Source of the DNA: Tolypothrix bouteillei VB521301
GTDB taxonomy: Bacteria; Cyanobacteriota; Cyanobacteriia; Cyanobacteriales; Nostocaceae
Assembly (NCBI RefSeq): GCF_000760695.4
Contig: NZ_JHEG04000001.1
Coordinates: forward strand, 8,283,123-8,347,122
Reading direction: 5' to 3'
Length of the DNA stretch: 64,000 bases
Below the pieces are notes generated by a model. The model had not been told where the DNA came from. It saw only the letters and a list, made by a program, of their open reading frames with translations, and did not search any database. Each line of letters begins with the position of its first letter. Position 1 is the stretch's first letter. Below are positions 45,257 through 54,488 of this stretch, piece after piece. The translations under genes and the position numbers were made by a program.

Positions 45257-46480
45257 ATGGATCGATCGAGGGATCTTAAAGCTCAAGAAATTGATGTAGT
45301 AGAAGCAGGACGCATATACAAATCCATTGGAGCGATTCCTGCTCAGATGTTGCGCTCGAAAATCTATCGAGCTTGGGAGCGATCGCATTTGCTTGGTGCT
45401 AACCCCCACGCGCTGCAAGCAGAAAAACTATCAAGTTCAGATACAAAGCATTTAATAGCGGAAAATAGCAATCTCATTCAACTGGCTAGTCCTTACATCC
45501 GCATACTCTCACAGGCTGCAGGTAGCGATCGTCATGCAGTCATGTTGGGTGATAACCAAGCGATCGTTTTGAATGTAGTAGGTGATAAGCAGACCGTACA
45601 TGGATCGGAAGCTTTCCCCGGACCCGGTTCTTTGCTATCAGAAAGTGTAGCCGGCGCTAACGGTATTGGTACGCCACTAGTAGAAGCAGATTATGTAGAA
45701 ATTATTAGCGCAGAACATTTTATTGAGGGGTTTCATCCATTCACATGCCAAGGGATTCCTCTACGCAATGACAAACAAGGAATTATCGGAGTGCTAAGTA
45801 TCTCTATGCGTCGTGCAGATGCTGGACAACGGATGAAAGAGATATTGCTGTGTGCATCTCACGGAGTTGAAGCAGACTTATTGATAGCAAACTTAGAAAA
45901 AGATATTCGTCGTGTCTTAGAGTCCAATCCCGATGAATATCAGCCACTAGAAGATTTGCGTCAGGATATCATCCAAGCACATCAAGCAGCACGCTTAAAA
46001 CTTGAAGTTGTTTCCCGGATGATGGCACTTAACCGCTTGGATTATGCAGTACAATTGCTGCGACAGGCTGAACAATCAATTCAACTATTTCGTCGTCGTG
46101 CGGAAATTTGGCGCAATCTAGCATCCAATGAAATTGATAGACTCCAACCTGTGTCCATAACGGATAAGATATCCGATTTAATAGACATTCTCTCAACGGA
46201 AGCAGGCATCCGTCAGATAGAAATTATAACTGATTGGTACGAAGCGATCGCAGTAGTTGCCGAGCCTAAAAGCCTTTTACGTCATCTGCTGCGTTATTTT
46301 CTCCAAGCCTTCGATCGTGCAGGTAAAGGTGGAATAGTAAACGTAGCAGTCCGTGAAATCTCAAATTGTGACTTAGTACAAGTCAGTTTTACAACGACTT
46401 CAGTTGTTAATTTCTCTTCACCAACACCAAACTCACAGATTTTTTATCTACCAATTACAAAAATTATATATGAACAATAA
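45257..46480 (+). CDS. GAF-domain regulatory protein (degenerate kinase-like)
   Basis: The 407-residue protein begins with the region found in AcoR/DhaR-like sigma-54 activators: ERSHLLGANPHAL, a GAF domain (about 65-210) with ESVAGANGIGTPLVEADYVEI and EHFIEGFHPFTCQGIPL. There is no AAA+ or Fis domain. Instead helices (about 235-300) and a weak GHKL-like end (AEPKSLLRHLLRYFLQAFDRAGKGG) suggest a histidine-kinase-like C-terminus without a clear phospho-His or ATP site. It overlaps the response-regulator gene by 11 bases, so it probably acts with it as a sensor. Confidence 0.65.
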   Translation: MDRSRDLKAQEIDVVEAGRIYKSIGAIPAQMLRSKIYRAWERSHLLGANPHALQAEKLSSSDTKHLIAENSNLIQLASPYIRILSQAAGSDRHAVMLGDNQAIVLNVVGDKQTVHGSEAFPGPGSLLSESVAGANGIGTPLVEADYVEIISAEHFIEGFHPFTCQGIPLRNDKQGIIGVLSISMRRADAGQRMKEILLCASHGVEADLLIANLEKDIRRVLESNPDEYQPLEDLRQDIIQAHQAARLKLEVVSRMMALNRLDYAVQLLRQAEQSIQLFRRRAEIWRNLASNEIDRLQPVSITDKISDLIDILSTEAGIRQIEIITDWYEAIAVVAEPKSLLRHLLRYFLQAFDRAGKGGIVNVAVREISNCDLVQVSFTTTSVVNFSSPTPNSQIFYLPITKIIYEQ

Positions 46481-46862
46481 GAGTACCAGAAAGGGCAAAG
46501 TACTGATTGCAGATGATGACGACGATAGTAGAGCTATGCTCGCGTTTCTCCTTGAGGACGAAGGTTGGGAGGTAAAAGAAGCGAAGAATGGCAAAGAAGC
46601 TATAGAAAAAGCAATTAAGGAGCAACCAGATTTATTGATATTAGATAATAGGATGCCAGAATTCACAGGAGATGAAGTGTATAAACAACTCCAGCGAGAA
46701 GGTATTAAGCTAACAGTGATATTAGCGACAGCCTACGGCTATTTGGAAGAGCTAGCCTTATCTTTGGGAATTTCTCATTTTATTTCTAAACCATATGACA
46801 TTCCTAAGTTATTAAAAGTCATAGAATCTGCTTGCGACAGTTCACTAGTGGAGAATGAATAG
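46470..46862 (+). CDS. Single-domain response regulator
   Basis: The 130-residue receiver domain has the acidic cluster ADDDDDSR, the phospho-acceptor Asp in LLILDNRMPEFTG (about residue 61), Thr in LATAYG and Lys in SKPYD. There is no output domain. ATG 46470 lies inside the end of the GAF gene, so the two are translationally coupled. Confidence 0.88.
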   Translation: MNNKSTRKGKVLIADDDDDSRAMLAFLLEDEGWEVKEAKNGKEAIEKAIKEQPDLLILDNRMPEFTGDEVYKQLQREGIKLTVILATAYGYLEELALSLGISHFISKPYDIPKLLKVIESACDSSLVENE

Positions 46863-46967
46863 CTACTGATTCAGAGGACTTACCAGGAATGTGACGAATT
46901 TTTTCTGAATGTGGACTGACAAATATAAACCAACCAGCCATATTTGTTCGTATTAAAAAGGTTGCCG

Positions 46968-47009
46968 CAGCAAATTCCAGTATTTCCTTAGAAATACTGG
47001 AATTTGCTG
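46968..47009. repeat. Perfect 19-bp stem inverted repeat
   Basis: CAGCAAATTCCAGTATTTC (46968-46986) pairs perfectly with 46991-47009 around CTTA. No U-run follows on the plus strand; on the minus strand TTTTTAATA comes about 8 bases after. It could be a bidirectional terminator or a small repeat. The 46863-47147 gap otherwise shows no convincing gene. Confidence 0.6.
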
Positions 47010-47147
47010 TAAAATCTGTTTGATTATAAACATCAGTAAATACTATGGTGTCAAATTTTGGTTTTTGTGTCAAACTCTAACAAATGGGGGTAAGTCTAAG
47101 TGTCTGCCCTTTTAATACATGGTTAAGCGCAATGTAAAAATAACTCT

Positions 47148-47696
47148 ATGATTGACATCCTAGCCGCACTCTCTGCATCTGCGGCGGCAGGAATTAGAAT
47201 AGCCCTGCCACTGCTTTTTATTGGAATACTTCAAGGTAGCAATCTTTGGTCACACGTGCCAATCTTATCCCAGGTTTCCACACCTTTCTTGCTGTTCTCG
47301 CTGACAAGTTGGTCAGTCGTTGAGGTATTTGCCTCAAAAAAACTATTAGGGCAGCGAGTACTACAAGTGTTTCACTTATTACTTGCCCCAGTAGTTGGGG
47401 CAATTATGGGGTTAGCCGTTGCTAATGCCACAGCAACACCCAATTGGTTGATTGCTCTTATTGGCGGTTCATTAGCCTTCGTTCTTCAACTGGTTCAAAT
47501 TGGTTGGTTTTACCGATTGAAAGGCATACCACTATGGGCAGTCTTTATTCAAGATGCTTTATGTATTGCTTTAGTCTTTTTTGCCTTAGATGCTCCCACA
47601 CACGGTGGATTAATTGCTTTAATTCTTCTATGGTTTGCTGTTCATAGTGCTAAAATTTGGTATCGCTGGTATCGCAAACGCTATCACGAAAGGTAA
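47148..47696 (+). CDS. DUF4126 family membrane protein
   Basis: The 182-residue protein has about six helices: ILAALSASAAAGIRIALPLL at the start, a VFHLLLAPVVGAIMG segment, a GGSLAFVLQLVQIGWF segment, and a basic end (YRWYRKRYHER). The N-terminal 'AAGIRIALPLL' and Gly-rich helices fit DUF4126 of cyanobacteria. Function is unknown. Confidence 0.75.
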   Translation: MIDILAALSASAAAGIRIALPLLFIGILQGSNLWSHVPILSQVSTPFLLFSLTSWSVVEVFASKKLLGQRVLQVFHLLLAPVVGAIMGLAVANATATPNWLIALIGGSLAFVLQLVQIGWFYRLKGIPLWAVFIQDALCIALVFFALDAPTHGGLIALILLWFAVHSAKIWYRWYRKRYHER

Positions 47697-47865
47697 TACC
47701 ATTTTTCCTTTCTGCCCTCTGCCTTAAAGCGCGTAACCTTCAATAGATTACCAAAATCTGACAAGAACCCATTTTGTTTGCAACTTGGTAGAAGTCAACT
47801 GATTGAATGTTGACCTGTTAGGAGCGTTATTCTTCATTGGCCATTTGTTATTAATTTGACTGGAC

Positions 47866-50800
47866 TTACCTTGTAGATTCTTCAACTGCGCCTAGCGCCA
47901 ACAGAGTTGTTTTCTGAGCCTCAGTCAGACCAGTCACTCCTGTGATGTTCATTCCTTCATAAGGGCGCGGGCTTGTAAGAACTTTCAAGCATTCACCTGT
48001 CTCAACATCCCATAACCGGATAGTTCCATCTTGACTGCTGCTTGCAAGAATTGGATTTTTCACTGTAGGAAAGCAGGTGTGACAATGGATGAATGCAACG
48101 CCAAAAACCCATCGTGTATGGCCTTTTAGAACTTTCAAACACTCTCCTGTTTCAACATCCCAAATTCTCACAGTACGATCGCCACCTCCACTTGCTAAGA
48201 GGCGACTGTTGGGACTGAAAGCTACGCTAAATACTGTATGAGAATGTTCTCTCAAAGTCAACAAACATTCACCTGTTTGGAAATCCCAAATTTTTATCGT
48301 TGTATCTTCACTACTACTTGCCAGCATGTGCCCGTTTGGACTAAGAGCCGTTCCCCAAACTCCGTGAGCGTGACCTTGCAAAATTTTAACGCACTCTAGA
48401 GTATGCACATCCCAAACTTGGATTGACATATCTTCTCCAGTACTCCCAATTAGGAAATTGCCATCGTGAGTGTAGGACAATGACAAAATCATACTAGTAG
48501 AATTGTGCAACACGTGTTGGCATTGCCCGGTTTTGACATCCCAAAATCGAATTGTGCTATCGCTGCTACTGGTTGCTAGTGTTTGCCCATCTGGGCTATA
48601 GACAATTGAAATCAACCAGTTCCTGTGACCTCTCAAAATATACAAGCAATCTCCTGTTTGAACATCCCAAATCCTTGCTGTTTGATCGGAACTAGCACTT
48701 GCTAAAGTTCGCCCATCGGGACTAAATACTACAGCCCGTACCCAATTAGTATGTCCTTTCAAAGTTTTGAGACAAGTTCCGGTGTTGATATTCCACAGTT
48801 TGACACTTTGGTCTTCATTAGCACTTGCAATTATTTGGTTAGTCAGATTTTTAAAAGCAGGTGACACAGCAATGAAGTACATACTGCTACCATATCCTTG
48901 AAAAGTTCTAAAACACTGTCCGGTGTTTATATTCCAAAATTTAGTTATTTGATCGTCATCGCAAGCAATTAGAGTAGACTCATCTCTAGCAAAAGTTATT
49001 GACCGTATGCTATTGGTGTGTCCTTGAAGCGTTTTTAAACATTCCCCACTTTGAAGATCCCAAAGTCGAATTGTGCGATCGCTACTAGCACTTGCTAACG
49101 TTTTGCCATCAGGGCTGCAGGTGACACACCAAACATGGTTTGTATGGCTCTCCAGTATATGCAGACACTCCCCGGTTACCGTATCCCAAATTCTGATAGT
49201 ACCGTTAGCGCTACCACTAATAACTTTTTTTCCATCTACACTAAAGGCTACAGACCAAATGCTACTCGTGTGTCCGTGTACGATCCTCAAGCATACCCCA
49301 GTATTCACATTCCAAAGTTTGACGGTTTGGTCAGTGCTTCCACTGGCTAAAATCTGCCCGTCTCGACTCAAAGCAACACAGCAGAACCAACCTTGATGAG
49401 CAAGTAGAGTTTTGAAACATTCTCCTGTTTCAACATCCCAAAGCTTTAACGTTTGATCCATGCTACAAGTTGCAAGGATTGCGCGACCGCTACTAACAGC
49501 TTGTTGTTCAGCTAAAGCGATAGACCAAACATAGCCCGCAGGATCGGGGAATACCTGCAAACATTGACCGTTCCGAACATCCCATTGCTTGACGGAGCGA
49601 TCGTCACTGCTACTGAATAGAGTTTGACCATCAGCACTAAACACAATTGAACGTACCCAACCTATGTGTGCTTCCCAACTTAAATATTGTTGTCCATCTG
49701 TTACCTGCCACAGTGAAATTTTGCCCTGACTGTCACCTGTTGCTAATAGATTGCCATCAGGGCTAAGTGCCACTATAAAAGTACAACTGAGATTGACAGT
49801 AAAGGTAGATTTGGAAAGATTGGAATCGGTAAAATTTGTTTTATACAAATTTAATCCCTTACAGTCTGCTTGCCAAATTGTAAGCTGAGAAAAATCAAAC
49901 CCGCTTAAATCTATCTTTAATTGACGGAATAAATTGACAATGTTTCCGCCTACATAACCCGTCTCAATTGGCTTCTGTCCGCGTAACTTCACAACCATTG
50001 AAGATAATTGTTTTTTAATCTGCTCTCTACTACCAAATACGGACAATAATTTTTCAATAATAGGATTAAGAATTAATTGAATTTGAATTTCTTTTAAATA
50101 ATCTTTAGTTGTTGCTTTGATAAGAGCATAAGTTTTCAAGAGTTGCAAAGGCTGGCTTCTAATTTCCCACTCTTGAATTTCTTTCATAACATTTTGAATG
50201 AAACGGTTAGTGACAAACTCCATTAAGACTGGTTGTAGTGTAAAGGCAGACATATTACCTGCACTACCTCTAACTATTTCAATCAAAGAGCGTCTCTCTA
50301 AAGATTGCAGTGCTTCTAATAATTGAGCAATAGAAATTAGAGAGAGTAAATCTGAATCAATTTCTGCAATTGTAACTGGTTCGCGGTTAATTGCCAACCA
50401 ATAGATAATTTCTTGCTCTAAATTTGACAACCGCTGGAACTGCTGCTCAAGAAGCTCTTGAATATCACCAAATATAACGGTACCTTGAAGCAGAAAACTA
50501 GCAATATTACCATCAAATAAATCTCGAATCGTCGTGGCTACAATTTTCAAAGCTAAAGGATTGCCACCATAAGATTGGACTAAATTATGCCAATCATCCC
50601 ACGAACCTGTAAAACTTCCTTTACAACGAAGAATTGCTTGTCCTTCTAAAGTTGATAGCCCAGAAAGTGACATGGAACGGACAGGTAATGTTTCACCTTC
50701 AAGAATGGCAACTTCCCTGGGTTTTTCTCGACTGGTTAGAATGAGACAACTTTGATGCCGTAATTCCCCAATTCGCTTAAACAGTTCACCATATCCTTCA

Positions 50801-51534
50801 TACTCACTCTTATATTGACCCGTAAGAAGCCCTGATTCGCTACCAGAAAAAATTGCTTCTATATTATCTAGAACGATCAGACAGGAATGTCTTTGTAAAT
50901 AACTTATTAGCTGAAAAATTTTATCGCCAAGAGACTCAGGTAAATAAGTTTCTTTTCGATAAGAAAGAATTTGAACGAAATTAAATAGCAGTGCTTCAAT
51001 AGTTGGTGCATTGTGGAGAGAACGCCAAATAACAAACTCAAACCGCTTCTGTAATTGCTCACCTAGCTTTACAGAAAGAGCAGTTTTTCCAATTCCCCCC
51101 ATTCCCAACAGTGCAACTAACCGACAGTGCTCTTGAACAATCCATTGCTCTAATATTGCCAGTTCTTGAGAACGCCCACAAAAGTTAGAAACATCAATGG
51201 CTTCACCCCAATCTTGACAGGAGGGAGATAAGGTGTAATTTTTTACCTTGCTCTGTTGCACCCCTATTTCCGCTTCCACAGTTCGGGAGTTGCATCTTCT
51301 TAATACAGAACGAAGGTTATCTTTAGTTACTTTTTCTCCAATCGCTTGCGATAGAATCTTCCACAGACGAAATCCCACTATTTTGATGTAATCGGCATCA
51401 TAACCCAATTCTTCGGCAATCTCTGGGTACGTTCTGTGGTCCCAACATTGGCGAAAAATCACTTCTTGGAGGTCATTTAAAGACACTGTTCCCAGAAGAT
51501 TTTCCACAATGACTAACGCTTCTTCAACAGTCAT
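47866..51534 (-). CDS. STAND NTPase with vMAP-type N-domain, NB-ARC and 14 WD40 repeats
   Basis: The 1222-residue protein starts with an HTH-like vWA-MoxR-associated domain (1-85: [22 protein letters not shown]), then an NB-ARC NTPase (about 120-440: P-loop [12 protein letters not shown], Walker [34 protein letters not shown]), a helical part with pentapeptide-like residues ([19 protein letters not shown] near 560), and 14 WD40 repeats (each ending xxLWDV or similar), enough for two seven-bladed propellers. Such STAND proteins sense a ligand with the repeats and oligomerise. Some act in phage defence or signalling; here the effector is unclear. It is divergent from psbA. Confidence 0.9.
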   Translation of the reverse strand: MTVEEALVIVENLLGTVSLNDLQEVIFRQCWDHRTYPEIAEELGYDADYIKIVGFRLWKILSQAIGEKVTKDNLRSVLRRCNSRTVEAEIGVQQSKVKNYTLSPSCQDWGEAIDVSNFCGRSQELAILEQWIVQEHCRLVALLGMGGIGKTALSVKLGEQLQKRFEFVIWRSLHNAPTIEALLFNFVQILSYRKETYLPESLGDKIFQLISYLQRHSCLIVLDNIEAIFSGSESGLLTGQYKSEYEGYGELFKRIGELRHQSCLILTSREKPREVAILEGETLPVRSMSLSGLSTLEGQAILRCKGSFTGSWDDWHNLVQSYGGNPLALKIVATTIRDLFDGNIASFLLQGTVIFGDIQELLEQQFQRLSNLEQEIIYWLAINREPVTIAEIDSDLLSLISIAQLLEALQSLERRSLIEIVRGSAGNMSAFTLQPVLMEFVTNRFIQNVMKEIQEWEIRSQPLQLLKTYALIKATTKDYLKEIQIQLILNPIIEKLLSVFGSREQIKKQLSSMVVKLRGQKPIETGYVGGNIVNLFRQLKIDLSGFDFSQLTIWQADCKGLNLYKTNFTDSNLSKSTFTVNLSCTFIVALSPDGNLLATGDSQGKISLWQVTDGQQYLSWEAHIGWVRSIVFSADGQTLFSSSDDRSVKQWDVRNGQCLQVFPDPAGYVWSIALAEQQAVSSGRAILATCSMDQTLKLWDVETGECFKTLLAHQGWFCCVALSRDGQILASGSTDQTVKLWNVNTGVCLRIVHGHTSSIWSVAFSVDGKKVISGSANGTIRIWDTVTGECLHILESHTNHVWCVTCSPDGKTLASASSDRTIRLWDLQSGECLKTLQGHTNSIRSITFARDESTLIACDDDQITKFWNINTGQCFRTFQGYGSSMYFIAVSPAFKNLTNQIIASANEDQSVKLWNINTGTCLKTLKGHTNWVRAVVFSPDGRTLASASSDQTARIWDVQTGDCLYILRGHRNWLISIVYSPDGQTLATSSSDSTIRFWDVKTGQCQHVLHNSTSMILSLSYTHDGNFLIGSTGEDMSIQVWDVHTLECVKILQGHAHGVWGTALSPNGHMLASSSEDTTIKIWDFQTGECLLTLREHSHTVFSVAFSPNSRLLASGGGDRTVRIWDVETGECLKVLKGHTRWVFGVAFIHCHTCFPTVKNPILASSSQDGTIRLWDVETGECLKVLTSPRPYEGMNITGVTGLTEAQKTTLLALGAVEESTR

Positions 51535-51684
51535 TTGCCAAAAGTAATGCTAACGAAAACTAACGAAAACTAGTAACTTTCTATAACTGCAAAGGCAGAG
51601 ATGAAAGTTTTACTATGCAATTGGTTGTTGATTCCAAGAGAACAGCAACTCAATCAAAAATCTTCTGTCATCTTATTTTAGAAT

Positions 51685-52767
51685 ATGACCACAACCTTAC
51701 AACGTCGCGAAAGCACTAATGTATGGGAACAGTTTTGCGAGTGGATTACCAGTACTGAAAATCGTTTATACATTGGATGGTTTGGTATACTGATGGTTCC
51801 CACTCTACTTTCTGCAACCATCTGCTTCATTATTGCTTTTATCGCTGCACCCCCTGTTGATATTGATGGCATTCGCGAACCTGTTGCAGGTTCTTTGCTC
51901 TATGGCAATAACATCATCTCAGCTGCTGTTGTTCCTTCGTCTAACGCAATTGGTTTGCACTTCTACCCCATTTGGGAAGCGGCTTCCTTAGATGAGTGGT
52001 TGTATAATGGCGGTCCATACCAGTTAGTGATTTTCCACTTCCTCATTGGCGTATTCTGTTATTTGGGACGTGAGTGGGAATTATCGTATCGTTTGGGAAT
52101 GCGTCCTTGGATTTGTGTAGCATTCAGCGCACCAGTCGCCGCCGCAACCGCCGTGTTCTTAATCTATCCGATTGGACAAGGTTCATTCTCTGATGGTATG
52201 CCTTTAGGAATCAGTGGAACTTTCAACTTTATGTTGGTGTTCCAAGCAGAACACAACATCCTCATGCATCCCTTCCATCAATTAGGAGTTGTAGGTGTTT
52301 TTGGAGGTGCTTTTGCCTCTGCCATGCACGGTTCTTTTGTAACCTCTGCCCTCATTCGAGAAACAACTGAGATTGAGTCTGCCAATAACGGTTACAAATT
52401 TGGGCAAGAGCATGAAACTTACAATATTATGGCAGTTCATGCTTACTACGGGCGCTTGATTTTTCAATATGTTTCTTGGAGAAACAGCCGAGGTTTGCAC
52501 TTCTTCTTAGGTGCTTTACCCGTAATTGGTATCTGGTTCACTGCGCTAGGTATTAGTACCATGGCATTTAACCTCAACGGTTTCAACTTCAACCAGTCCG
52601 TAATTGATGCTCAAGGTCGTGTAATTAGTACGTGGGCAGACATCCTAAATCGTGCCAACCTAGGTATGGAAGTGATGCACGAACGCAACGCTCACAACTT
52701 TCCCCTCGATTTAGCTGCCTTTGATGTTACACCTGTAGCTTTACAAACTCCCGTTATCAAAGGCTAA
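51685..52767 (+). CDS. psbA: Photosystem II D1 protein, divergent variant
   Basis: The 360-residue protein has five transmembrane helices and binds the photosystem II electron carriers and the Mn4Ca cluster. All residues I can check for the cluster are present (D170, E189, H332, E333, D342, A344), as are Y161, H190, H198, H215 and H272. E130 marks the high-light type. The sequence is unusual near the QB site and elsewhere: A80, Q199, F210, A211, Y255, W265 and R266, where common D1 has G, M, L, F, F, F and N. The C-terminal extension after A344 is kept. It is probably one of several psbA copies, expressed under special conditions. Confidence 0.95.
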   Translation: MTTTLQRRESTNVWEQFCEWITSTENRLYIGWFGILMVPTLLSATICFIIAFIAAPPVDIDGIREPVAGSLLYGNNIISAAVVPSSNAIGLHFYPIWEAASLDEWLYNGGPYQLVIFHFLIGVFCYLGREWELSYRLGMRPWICVAFSAPVAAATAVFLIYPIGQGSFSDGMPLGISGTFNFMLVFQAEHNILMHPFHQLGVVGVFGGAFASAMHGSFVTSALIRETTEIESANNGYKFGQEHETYNIMAVHAYYGRLIFQYVSWRNSRGLHFFLGALPVIGIWFTALGISTMAFNLNGFNFNQSVIDAQGRVISTWADILNRANLGMEVMHERNAHNFPLDLAAFDVTPVALQTPVIKG

Positions 52768-52830
52768 GCTTATCAAGATTTAGATTTTGGTCTGCTGTTA
52801 TGAGTGCTTAACAAAATGCGATGACTCGCA

Positions 52831-52858
52831 AACGCCCCATTTCTGGGGCGCTTTTTTA
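52831..52858 (+). terminator. psbA terminator
   Basis: CGCCCCA pairs with TGGGGCG around TTTC, followed by CTTTTTTATT. It lies about 65 bases after the psbA stop. Confidence 0.85.
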
Positions 52859-52860
52859 TT

Positions 52861-53018
52861 AGCCATCAGCCATTAGCCCTTCGGGTATCTCCTTACGGAG
52901 ACGCTTCGCGTTGCGAAGCTATGCCCGCAGGGCTATACGCCAGTCGCCAGGGCGCGGGAAACCCGCCTGCAGCGCTGGTCTCACCATTAGCCATTAGCCA
53001 TTAGCCATTAGCCATTAG
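52861..53018. repeat. STRR heptamer array and dispersed repeat
   Basis: Five perfect tandem copies of CCATTAG occupy 52984-53018 and end at the hemH stop codon. The preceding 100 bases contain GC-rich dispersed repeat DNA (for example ACGGAGACGCTTCGCGTTGC). Heptamer STRRs are typical of heterocyst-forming cyanobacteria. Confidence 0.8.
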
Positions 53019-54182
53019 CTACAACAATCCAATCATATGTAGCAAACCGTGACCTGTAATTAACTCAATAATCAACGCAATGAAGCCCAGCATAGCAATA
53101 CGACCATTCCAAACTTCTGCGCTGGTAGTCATCCCCCATTCCCAACGCTCTGGTGGGTAAATTCTCACCTTCTTCTTCATTTGAGCGACTTGGGAAAGCT
53201 TAAAGCTGGGTGCTTTCAATGCTTCAATGACTAAGTCGGCTAGTGCTTTCACAAAAACGGGATGCGTGTTCAGCGCTGGTACGCGTCGGAAGTTGTGAAT
53301 CCCTACTTCTTCTGCAAGTTCTCTATATTCGATATCAATTTCTTGCAGTGTTTCAATATGTTCTGAAACAAAACTGATTGGCACAACGACTAAATCTTTG
53401 ACACCTTTTGCTCCTAGTTCTTGTATGGCGTCTTCCGTATATGGCTGGAGCCATTCTACCGGACCTACACGACTTTGGTAAGCCAAAATATGGGGATTGG
53501 GTCGATTGAGGGTTTGCATAATCAGGCGCGTGCATTCTTCAATTTCTTGTTGATAGGGATCGCCTGCTTCTTCAACGTAGCTTTTGGGAACGCCGTGAGC
53601 GCTAAAAAAGATATGAACTTCATCACGATTGGGAAGTTGGTCTAGTTCTTGGGCTATCAAGTCAGCCATTGCACGAAGATAACCCGGTTGTTTGTACCAA
53701 GAGGGAATAACGGTGTAATCGATCTGTTGCAGCTGTGGGTCTTCTTGCCACAATCGTTCTAAAAGTCGGAAACTCGAACCACTCGTACTAATGGAAAACT
53801 GGGGATACAGAGGTAAAATAACGAGGTGTTCTACCTTGTCTTGAGTAATTTTGGCGATCGCTTCTTCAGTATAAGGATGCCAGTAACGCATACCAACGTA
53901 AATATTGGCTTCTTGTCCTTGGGAGGACAATTGTTCTTTTAAGGCGTCCCCTTGCGCTTCAGTGACGCGCCGCAAGGGTGAACCGCCTCCAATTTGCTTG
54001 TAGTTCTCTTGAGATTTTTGAGTGCGTCGTGAGGCAATAAACCAAGCTAGAGGTTTTTGCAACCAGGAGAATGGCAGGCGAATAATTTCTGGATCTGAAA
54101 ACAGGTTATAGAGAAATGGCCCTACATCCTCTAATTTATCTGGACCACCAAGATTAAGAAGCAAGACGCCCACGCGACCCAT
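53019..54182 (-). CDS. hemH: Ferrochelatase with C-terminal chlorophyll-binding-like helix
   Basis: The 387-residue enzyme inserts Fe2+ into protoporphyrin IX. Marks: [16 protein letters not shown] at the start, [44 protein letters not shown] (catalytic His). After about residue 340 a linker leads to [22 protein letters not shown], the CAB/HLIP motif found in cyanobacterial and plastid ferrochelatases; it anchors the enzyme in the membrane and may bind chlorophyll or carotenoid. ATG 54182 (MGRVGVLLL) is the usual start; upstream codons to 54404 are just open frame. STRR repeats follow the stop. Confidence 0.95.
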   Translation of the reverse strand: MGRVGVLLLNLGGPDKLEDVGPFLYNLFSDPEIIRLPFSWLQKPLAWFIASRRTQKSQENYKQIGGGSPLRRVTEAQGDALKEQLSSQGQEANIYVGMRYWHPYTEEAIAKITQDKVEHLVILPLYPQFSISTSGSSFRLLERLWQEDPQLQQIDYTVIPSWYKQPGYLRAMADLIAQELDQLPNRDEVHIFFSAHGVPKSYVEEAGDPYQQEIEECTRLIMQTLNRPNPHILAYQSRVGPVEWLQPYTEDAIQELGAKGVKDLVVVPISFVSEHIETLQEIDIEYRELAEEVGIHNFRRVPALNTHPVFVKALADLVIEALKAPSFKLSQVAQMKKKVRIYPPERWEWGMTTSAEVWNGRIAMLGFIALIIELITGHGLLHMIGLL

Positions 54183-54370
54183 AGCAGTTACTATCCCCAA
54201 TTTTTTCAGCTTTTTTACTAATGTTAACAATATATCTCGATTACTTATATAATATGAACGATAATTAAAGCTAGCTGTAGCAAGAATTTTGAGAGTTCCT
54301 TTACTATGTGGTCTCGTTTGCAAGCCAAGGCTTGTGAATATATTTCTTAGCGAGCGGCGAAACTTTGCAG

Positions 54371-54480
54371 AGTCAGCACCCCGACCTAAAGGACGGGGCT
54401 TCATGCCTCTCCTTGAGGGATAACTGACCAGCTTAAGTACCTTGAGTACTACATGAATTCCTGGGCGGAGCCCAGGAACG
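54371..54480. repeat. IS605-type end remnant and hairpin repeat
   Basis: CCCCGACCT and AGGACGGGG (54379-54398) form the hairpin typical of IS605-family left ends, without a transposase. About 60 bases on, CCTGGGC-GGA-GCCCAGG (54460-54476) followed by AACGAGA belongs to the same small repeat family as 44983-44999. Confidence 0.55.
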
Positions 54481-54488
54481 AGACAGCC

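Noticed and set aside
46819..47073. Minus-strand 84-residue frame after the response regulator
   Set aside because: Part of it is simply the perfect 19-bp palindrome read as codons, and it overlaps the end of the response-regulator gene.
51685..52767. D1 variant as chlorophyll f synthase (ChlF) or non-oxygenic sentinel D1
   Set aside because: All Mn4Ca ligands are present, whereas those variants lack them.
52861..53018. Possible CRISPR array because of regular repeats
   Set aside because: The units are 7 bp and contiguous with no spacers, so this is an STRR, not CRISPR.
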